This document shows, piece by piece, positions 55,933 to 63,264 of a DNA stretch of 64,000 nucleotides. The stretch is from Mycolicibacterium grossiae (GTDB lineage: Bacteria > Actinomycetota > Actinomycetes > Mycobacteriales > Mycobacteriaceae), in the NCBI RefSeq assembly GCF_008329645.1, contig NZ_CP043474.1:806001-870000 (forward strand). The letters are read 5' to 3'. Each line of letters opens with the position of its first letter. Position 1 is the first letter of the stretch. The notes beneath the pieces are model-generated. The model made no database searches. It saw only the letters and a list, made by a program, of their open reading frames with translations, and was not told the origin of the DNA. The translations under genes and the position numbers were made by a program.

Positions 55933-57207
55933 GTGACTGTGGACGATCCGGTGCACCGGGGGAACGTGCCTCCACCCGTGGACCTCGCCGGGCACCTACG
56001 TGAATTCGGGCGGGCGTTGCTGCCCGCGCTGGTGGTCGCGCTCGTGGTGGGCGGGCTCGTCTTCGGCCTGCGGACGCTGCTGGCGCCCAAGGAGTACGCC
56101 GCGACGCTCGTCACGCAGATCACGACGACGCAGGAACTCGTGCCGGGTGACGCCTTCGTCGAGCAGCTGCGGGCGCCGTTCATGGCGCTTGCGCAGGACG
56201 CCAACGTCCTCAACCAGGTCCTCTCCGAGGTCGACACCGACTGGAACGCCGAGGAGTTCGGCGAGCACATCGAGCTGTCGAAGGGACCGGCCCCGCAGAT
56301 CCTGGTCTTCCAGGTACGGGCGTCGTCACAGGACCTCGCCGAGCAGCTCGCCCGCTCCCTGGTCACCACCGTCGCCCAGGCCTCGTTCGCCAACCACAGC
56401 CGCGACGTCGCCCGCCAGGTGGACCAGGTGCAGGCGGCGATCACCGCCGAACAGGCGCGCAACGCGACGCTGGCACCCGACGACCCCGGCAAGGCCGAGT
56501 CCGACGGCGAATTGCAGGCCTTGCGTGCACAGTTGACGACGCTGCAGAGTTCGGGCGGCGACCAGCTGAGCGTGCTGGCGGCTCCGGACGAGGACCCCTC
56601 GCCCGTGTCGCCGAAGCCGGTGTCCGAGGCGCTGGTGGCCGCACTCGTCACGCTACTGGTGGTCGCCGAGCTGATCGTGCTGCTGCGGGGCCGCCTCGGC
56701 AAGCGGCCCAATCGCACCTGGGCTCGGCGCATCTCGCGCAAGCACGGTGCGCACTTCGATGCCTCGGCGACCGCGCCGGGCGAATTCGACCCGCTGACGT
56801 CGGCCAAGCTGGTGCAGGCCCTGCGGGACGGCAGGCCTGCGCTGCTGCTGATCGGCGATCGGGCGTCCGCGCCGCCGTCGCTCTCGGCCGCCCGCGATCC
56901 CGATCGCAGCCGGTTCCGCACGCTGGTCGAGGCGCCGCTGAGCAGTCACTGGTGGCAGCGCGTCAACGCCGGCGCGGCGAGCCTCGCGGTGGTCGTCGTG
57001 TCCACCGCCGGAACCGACCGCGCCGCCGCCGAACGCTCGCTGCGGCAACTCGCCGACCTCGGCGTGCACCGCACCCTGGTCCTGCAACGCTCCGACCGTC
57101 GTCCGCGGCGCCGAAACGCCGCGGCGCCGCAGACCGCAGCGGACGCACCGGCGACGGCGGAGACCGAGGGCCTGGAACCGAATGGAGGTGGCCGCCATGG
57201 CCGGTGA
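55933..57207 (+). CDS. Wzz-like chain-length/export protein with a degenerate C-terminal domain
   Basis: The 424-residue product has a helix at about 28-50 (LLPALVVALVVGGLVFG), an extracytoplasmic part with coiled-coil region (VDQVQAAITAEQARNATL), and a second helix at about 235-255. That is the Wzz layout. The cytoplasmic C-terminus (about 270-400) has the strand pattern of a BY-kinase (LLLIGDRASAPPSL and LAVVVVSTAGTDRAAAERSL) but no Walker A glycine-lysine motif and no tyrosine cluster. GTG at 55933 is used. It should control polymer length; loss of kinase activity is inferred. Confidence 0.8.
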   Translation: MTVDDPVHRGNVPPPVDLAGHLREFGRALLPALVVALVVGGLVFGLRTLLAPKEYAATLVTQITTTQELVPGDAFVEQLRAPFMALAQDANVLNQVLSEVDTDWNAEEFGEHIELSKGPAPQILVFQVRASSQDLAEQLARSLVTTVAQASFANHSRDVARQVDQVQAAITAEQARNATLAPDDPGKAESDGELQALRAQLTTLQSSGGDQLSVLAAPDEDPSPVSPKPVSEALVAALVTLLVVAELIVLLRGRLGKRPNRTWARRISRKHGAHFDASATAPGEFDPLTSAKLVQALRDGRPALLLIGDRASAPPSLSAARDPDRSRFRTLVEAPLSSHWWQRVNAGAASLAVVVVSTAGTDRAAAERSLRQLADLGVHRTLVLQRSDRRPRRRNAAAPQTAADAPATAETEGLEPNGGGRHGR

Positions 57208-58306
57208 ACGCGTCGCGATCGTCCACGAGCGGTTCACCGAGGTGGCCGGCTCCGAGCACGTCATCGAGCAGCTGGCGCTGCAGTGGCCGGACGCCGAGGT
57301 CTACGGCACCGTCGTCCGGCCCGAGGGCGTCTCGCCCGGTCTGCGTCGGCCGCCGCACGCCACCTGGCTCAACCCGCTGTACCACCGGGTACTCAAGCAG
57401 AAGTCCTACGCGCCGCTGATGCCGTTGATGCCCTCGGCCTTCCGGCACCTGCCGATCCGCGACGCGCAGGTGGTGATCGCCAGCCACCACGCCTTCGCCA
57501 CGCAATCGGTGTTCGCCACCGACGCACCGGTGATCGGCTACGTGCACAGCCCGGCGCGGTGGGCGTGGGACGCGTCGCTGCGCGCCGGGGAGGGCGGCGG
57601 GGCCGCGGGCGCGGCGATCCTCACCGCGCTCGCCGCCATCGCGCGCCGCGGCGAGACGAAGGCCGCTCCGCGGCTGCGCACCATCGTCGCCAACTCCTCG
57701 GCGGTCGCCGAGCGCATCGCGCAGTGGTGGGGCCGGGAGGCCGTCGTCGTGCACCCGCCGGTGGACACCGATGGCTTCACGCCCGACCCGTCGGTGGCCC
57801 GCGAGGACTTCTTCCTCCTCGCCGGTCGCCTGGTGCCGTACAAGCGGCCCGACCTCGCCATCGAGGCGGCGCGGCGCGCCGACGTGCCGCTGGTGGTGGC
57901 CGGTGACGGCCGGGCCATGAAGGCCTGCCGCGAGATCGCCGGCCCGAAGACGACGTTCCTGGGCCGGGTGCCGCACGACGAGCTGCTGAGCCTGCACCGC
58001 CGCGCCCGCGCGCTGCTGATGCCCGGCATCGAGGACTTCGGCATCGTCCCCGTCGAGTCGATGGCGACGGGCACGCCCGTGATCGCCCTCGGCGAGGGCG
58101 GCGCGGTGGACACCGTGGTGCCCGGCGTCACCGGTCTGCACGTCGACGCCGACACCGACGACCGAATCGCCGACGGATTCGCCGATGCCATGCGAAGTTT
58201 CGACGCCGGACGCTTCGATGGTGACCGCATCCGCGAGTGGGCGCTCGGCTTCTCCCGGGCCACGTTCCGGCAGCGCATGCAGGAGGTCGTCGATGCCTGC
58301 GTCTGA
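57197..58306 (+). CDS. Glycosyltransferase family 4 (third of the locus)
   Basis: The 369-residue product has VAIVHERFTEVAGSEHVIEQL at its N-terminus, given here in part as HERFTEVAGSE, then YVHSPARWAWD and the donor-site motif MPGIEDFGIVPVESMATG. The layout is that of WbaZ-type mannosyl- or rhamnosyltransferases. The ATG at 57197 is preceded by GGAGG at good spacing; ATG at 57182 would add five residues but lacks a site. It overlaps the upstream gene by 11 bases and the acyltransferase gene by 14. Confidence 0.88.
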   Translation: MAGERVAIVHERFTEVAGSEHVIEQLALQWPDAEVYGTVVRPEGVSPGLRRPPHATWLNPLYHRVLKQKSYAPLMPLMPSAFRHLPIRDAQVVIASHHAFATQSVFATDAPVIGYVHSPARWAWDASLRAGEGGGAAGAAILTALAAIARRGETKAAPRLRTIVANSSAVAERIAQWWGREAVVVHPPVDTDGFTPDPSVAREDFFLLAGRLVPYKRPDLAIEAARRADVPLVVAGDGRAMKACREIAGPKTTFLGRVPHDELLSLHRRARALLMPGIEDFGIVPVESMATGTPVIALGEGGAVDTVVPGVTGLHVDADTDDRIADGFADAMRSFDAGRFDGDRIREWALGFSRATFRQRMQEVVDACV

Positions 58307-59543
58307 GCCGCGGTACCGGTCCTCGGTGCTCGACCGGGCGCTGACGCCGAGCCGCACCGTCGCCGCGGTCGGCCCCGTCGGCGACCTCGAGGTCACCCGT
58401 GCCGCGGCGGTCCTAGCGGCCGCGGCGCGACATCCCGCGCCGCACCTCGCCCTGGAACCCCGCGCCGACGAGACGCATTGGCACTACCGCACCGGCATCG
58501 ACCGGCAGGTCACGCGTCGTGACGACATCCCGACCGCCGACATCGGCGCGCTGCTGACGAGCATCCGTCGCGAGACGCCGCGGCGGCCGCTCGGGGCCAC
58601 GCTGTGCGGTGACTACGTGGCCGTCGACTACTCGCACGGCGTCGGCGACGGCCAACTCGGCTTGTCCCTGCTCGCCGCACTCAGTGGCGACGTCGACGAG
58701 CAGCGCTGCCGCACACTGGCACTCGGCCTGCCCGAGCACGCGGTGCGTAGTGCAGCGTGGCGGCACTTCCGGCGTCATCCGCGGGCGGTGCGCGACGTGG
58801 TCGCCCTGCGCTCCCGCCACAAGGCCGACGGCGCCGGGCAGCGGCCGACCACGGAGATCGCCGGCTGGCAGGAGCACAACCTCACGCTGACGGGCTACAT
58901 GCCGCCCGAGGCGGTCGGTGCCTTGCGCGCGTGGGCGAAGGCGAACACCCCGGGGGCCACCACCGCCTCGGTCACGGTGGCCCACTGGATGGCAGCGCTG
59001 CGCGACGCGGGCGCCGACGTCGACGACCACGTGCAAATCTTGATGAACTGCCGCCGCTACCTCGACGCGAGACACCATCTCGCCCAGGGCAACTTCGCCG
59101 TCGCGATGCCGATGCTGTTGCCGCCGTCCGGATCACCCGCCGACGTCGCCGCCCTCACCCGCCGGGTGTTCGACTCCGGCTGGCCCCTCACGGTGCTGCT
59201 GGCCGCCGAGGTGAAGGCGTTGCTGGGCCGCGGGGGCGCGGTCGGCGACACGGCCGCGCCCGGCCGTTACGACGCCGCGGGCCGGATCCGGGTGTCGGTC
59301 AGCGACCTCGGCCGGCTCACGATGTTCGAGCACTCCTCCTGGGTGCCCGGCGGGCCGCCGCCGCAACTGGCCGCCTACCTGGAACCGGACGGTCCCGACG
59401 CGGTGACGCTGCTGGTCTCCGAACTGGCCGGCGGCCGCACGTTCACTGCGACGTTCTGCGCTGCCGTCGTCGACCCCGACCTCGTCGGCCGGGCGTTGCA
59501 CCGCATGTGCTCCGATCCGCTCGCCACGCTGCCCGCGCACTGA
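58293..59543 (+). CDS. Condensation/PapA-like HxxxD acyltransferase
   Basis: The 416-residue product has the catalytic HxxxD motif at H115-D119 (DYSHGVGDGQ) and a second half with RVSVSDLGRLTMFEHSSWVPGG, which resembles the DFGWG-side region of condensation-domain and Pap acyltransferases. In mycobacteria such enzymes acylate trehalose and other glycolipids. Inside a polysaccharide locus it could add a fatty acyl group to the repeat unit or a terminal sugar. The ATG at 58293 follows AGGAGG. Acyl donor and acceptor are unknown. Confidence 0.8.
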   Translation: MPASEPRYRSSVLDRALTPSRTVAAVGPVGDLEVTRAAAVLAAAARHPAPHLALEPRADETHWHYRTGIDRQVTRRDDIPTADIGALLTSIRRETPRRPLGATLCGDYVAVDYSHGVGDGQLGLSLLAALSGDVDEQRCRTLALGLPEHAVRSAAWRHFRRHPRAVRDVVALRSRHKADGAGQRPTTEIAGWQEHNLTLTGYMPPEAVGALRAWAKANTPGATTASVTVAHWMAALRDAGADVDDHVQILMNCRRYLDARHHLAQGNFAVAMPMLLPPSGSPADVAALTRRVFDSGWPLTVLLAAEVKALLGRGGAVGDTAAPGRYDAAGRIRVSVSDLGRLTMFEHSSWVPGGPPPQLAAYLEPDGPDAVTLLVSELAGGRTFTATFCAAVVDPDLVGRALHRMCSDPLATLPAH

Positions 59544-59544
59544 C

Positions 59545-60735
59545 ATGGCCGGCGTCGGGAGGTCACGCGGCCGGACGGTGACGGCCGCCGCGGTGACGGT
59601 GCTGAGCCTGCTGCTGGCGTCCTGCAGCGCCCCCTCCGCCGGTCCCGCCGCCGCACCGGACGTGGCGAACGGCGCACTGCTCGACGCCCCAACCGACCTC
59701 TCGGTGTATCCCAGCCTGCAGGGCCTCACCCAGCGGAGCCTCAAGATCCGCTACCGGTCGACCTCGGGCATCGACGGTGCGCCGACCACGGTGTCGGGAA
59801 CCCTGCTGGTGCCCAAGGGCGACCCGCCGCCGGGCGGCTGGCGCATCGCGTCGATCGGGCATCCCACCTCCGGGTTGAACAGCAGCTGCGCGCCGTCGAC
59901 GCGGCCCGGGCTGATGGGCACAGCGGGCGAGATCGGAGCCTTCCTCTCCTACGGCTACCTGGTCGTGATGAGCGACTACCAGGGCCTGGGCACACCGGGT
60001 CCGCACCCGTACCTGGAGCCGAAGACGGCGGCGCGCAACGTGATCGACGCGGTGCGGGCGGCGCGCGAGGCGGTCCCGGAGGCATCGAACCGGTTCGTGG
60101 CATACGGCGTCTCCCAGGGTGGGCAGGCGGTCTGGGCGGCCAACGAGGCCATGGGCGAGTACGGCGCCGGGCTCGACATGGTGGGGTCCATCAGCATCGC
60201 CGCGCCGACCGACCTGCGGCCGCTGGTGGACGCCATGGAGAACGGCACGCTGACGGTGCAGCAGCGGGTGCTGATGCCGACGATCCTCGCGGGTCTGGCG
60301 GTGTCGCACCCGGAGTTGCACGTCGACGACTACCTGCGCGGGGAGATGCGCGACCGCATGGACGTCTTCCTCGGATGCGCCGACGAGAACTCGGAACTCC
60401 GCGGGAGGATCGCGTCCGGTGCGCCGCCGGAGGACTTTCGTCCGTCGAGCCGCCAGGCCGCCGACGCGTTGCGCCGCGCATTGGGCGAGGACGCGCTACC
60501 CGCCCAGCGGGCCGCCGCACCGATGCTGGTGGCCTACGGCGACGAGGATCCGGTGGTGCTTCCGGAGTGGACCGCCGCCGCGGTGGGCCGGGCGTGCAGC
60601 CTGGGCGACGTCGTGGCCGTGGTCGTGGCCCCAGGTCAGGGGCACGGCGTGCTGGACATCGGCGCGGCGCCGGCGGAGTGGACGACCGGCCGGTTCGACG
60701 GGCAGCCGCCGCCGACCGCGTGCCCGCCGGCCTAG
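59545..60735 (+). CDS. Secreted lipase-family lipoprotein (LIP family)
   Basis: The 396-residue product has a lipoprotein signal with lipobox LLASC (C27) and an alpha/beta hydrolase domain of the secretory lipase family. The nucleophile is S190 in AYGVSQGGQAV; the acid and histidine are probably in YGDEDPVV and GQGHGVLD. It starts one base after the acyltransferase stop, so it is part of the same operon. A role as a deacylase or transacylase of the exported polysaccharide is plausible; a general esterase is the alternative. Confidence 0.86.
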   Translation: MAGVGRSRGRTVTAAAVTVLSLLLASCSAPSAGPAAAPDVANGALLDAPTDLSVYPSLQGLTQRSLKIRYRSTSGIDGAPTTVSGTLLVPKGDPPPGGWRIASIGHPTSGLNSSCAPSTRPGLMGTAGEIGAFLSYGYLVVMSDYQGLGTPGPHPYLEPKTAARNVIDAVRAAREAVPEASNRFVAYGVSQGGQAVWAANEAMGEYGAGLDMVGSISIAAPTDLRPLVDAMENGTLTVQQRVLMPTILAGLAVSHPELHVDDYLRGEMRDRMDVFLGCADENSELRGRIASGAPPEDFRPSSRQAADALRRALGEDALPAQRAAAPMLVAYGDEDPVVLPEWTAAAVGRACSLGDVVAVVVAPGQGHGVLDIGAAPAEWTTGRFDGQPPPTACPPA

Positions 60736-60744
60736 ACGGCAGTG

Positions 60745-60763
60745 CCAGGTAAGGCAAACCTTC
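60745..60763. promoter_or_regulatory. Weak IdeR-like iron box with a -10 downstream
   Basis: CCAGGTAAGGCAAACCTTC matches 13 of 19 positions of the IdeR consensus TTAGGTTAGGCTAACCTAA, with AGGT and ACCT arms intact. TAGGGT at 60773-60778 could be the -10 it controls. The score is marginal. Confidence 0.4.
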
Positions 60764-60819
60764 ACCGGCGTCTAGGGTGTCGGGGAGGAAGCGCCAGCGA
60801 CGCCGAGGACGGTCGAACA

Positions 60820-61584
60820 GTGAGTGGTCAAAACGCCGGATTGCGATTGCTCGTGGTGGGAGCCTCCTCCGGGATCGGATACGCGGTCGCGACGAGCGCC
60901 GCGGCGCTGGGCGCGAAGGTCGCCGTGGCGGCCCGCCGGATGGACCGGCTCGACGAACTGGCCGCGGCCATCGACGGCTTCGCCTTCGAACTGGACGTCG
61001 CGGACCCCGCGGCGATCACCGACGTGGTGGCCGACGCCGTGGCCGCGCTCGGCGGTCTGGACGCCGTCGTGTTCACGAGCACGGTGATCCCCTTCGCCCA
61101 CATCGAGGACACCGACGTCGAGACCTGGCTGCACGCCTTCGGCGTCAACGCGATCGGCGCCAACAACGTGCTGCGGGCGGCGCTGCCGCACCTCTCGGAG
61201 AACGGCGTGGTGCTCGTCGCGTCGAACAACGACGTGGGCCGGCCGCGTGCCGGCGTAGCCGCCTACGGCGCGAGCAAGGCCGCGCTCGACGAGATCCTGC
61301 GGGCCTGGCGCAACGAGCATCCGGAGCTGTCGATCGTGCGGGTCGGCGTGGGCCCCACTCAGGACACCGAGATCCTGCGTGGTGCCGACCGGGATCTGCT
61401 GTCCGAGCTGTTCGAATCATGGGTGGCGCATGGGCAGTTGCCCGCGCAGATGTCCGAGCTGCAGGACGTGGCCAACACGATGGTGGCACTGGTGACGGCT
61501 GCGGTCGCCAATCCCAGCGTGGTGCCCGAAGTGGTGCAGCTGGCGCCCCGCATCCGCAAGGGCCGCAAGGCTACCTCGGCGTAA
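60820..61584 (+). CDS. Short-chain dehydrogenase/reductase
   Basis: The 254-residue product has GASSGIG, AARRMDRLDEL and YGASK of SDRs. In place of the usual NNAG it reads VFTSTV, and the catalytic serine position is in VLVASNNDVG, so it is atypical and catalytic activity is less sure. The GTG at 60820 is used with a possible GAGGA site. It lies nine bases before the alpha/beta hydrolase gene. An IdeR-like box upstream suggests iron control, but weakly. Confidence 0.8.
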   Translation: MSGQNAGLRLLVVGASSGIGYAVATSAAALGAKVAVAARRMDRLDELAAAIDGFAFELDVADPAAITDVVADAVAALGGLDAVVFTSTVIPFAHIEDTDVETWLHAFGVNAIGANNVLRAALPHLSENGVVLVASNNDVGRPRAGVAAYGASKAALDEILRAWRNEHPELSIVRVGVGPTQDTEILRGADRDLLSELFESWVAHGQLPAQMSELQDVANTMVALVTAAVANPSVVPEVVQLAPRIRKGRKATSA

Positions 61585-61587
61585 CGT
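61582..61587 (+). promoter_or_regulatory. Candidate -10 element for a leaderless hydrolase mRNA
   Basis: TAACGT, six bases, then the GTG at 61594. It overlaps the end of the SDR gene, so the hydrolase may have its own start in addition to read-through. Confidence 0.45.
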
Positions 61588-61593
61588 GTCGGC

Positions 61594-62448
61594 GTGACCC
61601 GATTCCAGTCGGTTCCCGTAGCCGGTCTCGACGTCTTCTACCGCGAGTCCGGACCCGCCGACGCCCCCATCGTGCTGGCGCTGCACGGCTTTCCGTCGTC
61701 GTCGCGCATGTGGCAACCGCTGTTGGACCGGCTCGGTGACCGGTACCGCGTCATCGCCCCCGACCTTCCCGGTTTCGGGCACAGCTCCGCACCGGCCGCC
61801 GGTGCGTTCGACTACACCTTCGAGCGCCTGACCGACGCCGTGGAGGCCTTCACCGAAGCCCTCGGCATGACGCGGTACACGCTGCTGGTGCAGGACTACG
61901 GCGGACCGGTCGGCATGCGTCTGGCCCTGCGGCACCCGGAGCGGCTCAGCGCCCTGATCGTGCAGAACGCGGTGTGCCACGACGAGGGTCTCGGACCGCT
62001 GTGGGACACCCGCCGTGCATTCTGGGCCGACCGCGAGGCGCACGAGGCGGCACTGCGGGAGAACTTCTTCTCCCCCGCTGCCACGCGCCTGCGCCACGTC
62101 GGCACCAGCCCGCATCCGGAGCACTACGACCCGGACCTGTGGACCGACGAACAGGCCTTCCTCGATCGGCCCGGACAGCGCGACATCCAGACCGACCTGT
62201 TCTTCGACTACCAGACCAACGTGGCGAGCTATTCGGCGTGGCAGCAGTGGCTCCGAACGTACCGGCCCCCGCTGCTCGTGATCTGGGGCCGCTACGACCC
62301 GTCGTTCCGCGTCGAGGGGGCATCGGCCTACCGGCGCGACGTCCCGGACGCCGAGGTGCACGTGCTCGACGCCGGGCACTTCGCCCTCGACGAGAAGCCC
62401 GACGAGGTCGCCGCGCTCGTCGGCGACTTCCTCTCCCGGCAGCGCTGA
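61594..62448 (+). CDS. Alpha/beta hydrolase, epoxide hydrolase/haloalkane dehalogenase type
   Basis: The 284-residue product has the oxyanion motif LHGFPSSSRMW, and the nucleophile is an aspartate, D101 in LLVQDYGGPVG, as in epoxide hydrolases and dehalogenases. GRYDPSF carries the likely acid and DAGHFALDEKPDEV the catalytic histidine (about 265). An aspartate nucleophile excludes a normal esterase. Substrate unknown. It follows an SDR by nine bases. Confidence 0.87.
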   Translation: MTRFQSVPVAGLDVFYRESGPADAPIVLALHGFPSSSRMWQPLLDRLGDRYRVIAPDLPGFGHSSAPAAGAFDYTFERLTDAVEAFTEALGMTRYTLLVQDYGGPVGMRLALRHPERLSALIVQNAVCHDEGLGPLWDTRRAFWADREAHEAALRENFFSPAATRLRHVGTSPHPEHYDPDLWTDEQAFLDRPGQRDIQTDLFFDYQTNVASYSAWQQWLRTYRPPLLVIWGRYDPSFRVEGASAYRRDVPDAEVHVLDAGHFALDEKPDEVAALVGDFLSRQR

Positions 62449-62569
62449 CTACCTGCTGGCCGCCATCGCGATGTGGTGGCTGGCCGTGACGACGCCGCGG
62501 CGCGTTCGCGACAGGATCGAGGTGTCGTCTCACGGCACGCCGATCGGGCGTCGAGCAGAGGAGCATCAC

Positions 62570-62866
62570 ATGAGGAATCGTTGGCTGGCAATGACGTTGG
62601 GCGCCGGACTGATCGGCGCGCTGGTGTCGATCGCGCCGGTGAGCACGGTCGCGACCCTGGCGGACGGTCCGGTGTCGACCGCCGCGAGCGATCCGGTCGG
62701 ACCGATCTCCGCGGACAGTGGGGCACCGCTCGGCGACGAGGGCACCGGCACCGACCCGCTGATCCCCTACGGCACCGATCCGCAGAGCCCGGTGCGGCTG
62801 GGCTACGTCGACCGCAATCACGACGAGGGCGTCACGACCAACGGCGAGATCGATACGCCCTTCTGA
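62570..62866 (+). CDS. Small secreted protein of unknown function
   Basis: The 98-residue product has a clear signal peptide (MRNRWLAMTLGAGLIGALVS, cleaved near residue 32) and a mature part of about 65 residues that is acidic and lacks cysteine. Near the end DRNHDEGVTTNGE resembles a calcium-binding DxNxDxG loop with one extra residue. The ATG follows AGAGGAG. I do not recognise a family. It has no near neighbour in an operon and is followed by two hairpins. Confidence 0.7.
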   Translation: MRNRWLAMTLGAGLIGALVSIAPVSTVATLADGPVSTAASDPVGPISADSGAPLGDEGTGTDPLIPYGTDPQSPVRLGYVDRNHDEGVTTNGEIDTPF

Positions 62867-62900
62867 CCGACGGCTAAGACACCGTCGTTGGCTGCCGATG

Positions 62901-62922
62901 CGGTGCCGGTCGTCCGGCACCG
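62901..62922 (+). terminator. Hairpin after the small secreted protein gene
   Basis: CGGTGCCGG pairs perfectly with CCGGCACCG around TCGT, 35 bases past the stop. No T run follows. Confidence 0.5.
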
Positions 62923-62936
62923 AGCGCGCGGTGCAC

Positions 62937-62975
62937 GGCGCGGGCGGATCGGACTCTCCCCGACCGGCCCGCGCC
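62937..62975. other. Second, longer hairpin in the 62867-63264 gap
   Basis: GGCGCGGGC pairs with GCCCGCGCC; inside, GG(A)TCGG pairs with CCGACC, leaving a loop of seven or eight bases. It may be a second terminator or a structured leader. The remaining 200 bases up to the IdeR boxes hold nothing I recognise. Confidence 0.45.
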
Positions 62976-63175
62976 GCGCCGCGACGGCAACGCGATCGCG
63001 CCACACCGCGAACGCGTCGAGATAGCTCATGAGGTAGCCCACATCCGATCTTGACGCTGAGGTAAGTTCATCGCCCGGTGCGACACGGCTTCCAGCGACG
63101 CCCTCGCTACCTGCATCGACGGTGGTCGAACGGCATTTAGGGTCCGGTACGACGGGCGACTGAGGACGCACTTAG

Positions 63176-63219
63176 TTAGGCAAGCCGAACCTATTGTCTC
63201 TTAGGAGAGCCTCAGCTAA
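63176..63219. promoter_or_regulatory. Two tandem IdeR-like boxes over a promoter
   Basis: TTAGGCAAGCCGAACCTAT (63176-63194) and TTAGGAGAGCCTCAGCTAA (63201-63219) each match 15 of 19 positions of TTAGGTTAGCCTAACCTAA. Their centres are 25 bp apart. TTGTCT (63194-63199) and TAATGT (63216-63221), 16 bases apart, form a -35/-10 pair lying on the boxes. Iron-bound IdeR would block this promoter. Confidence 0.7.
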
Positions 63220-63264
63220 TGTTCAGGGGCCATACAGGCAGCCACCTGCATTACAGGAGAGACC

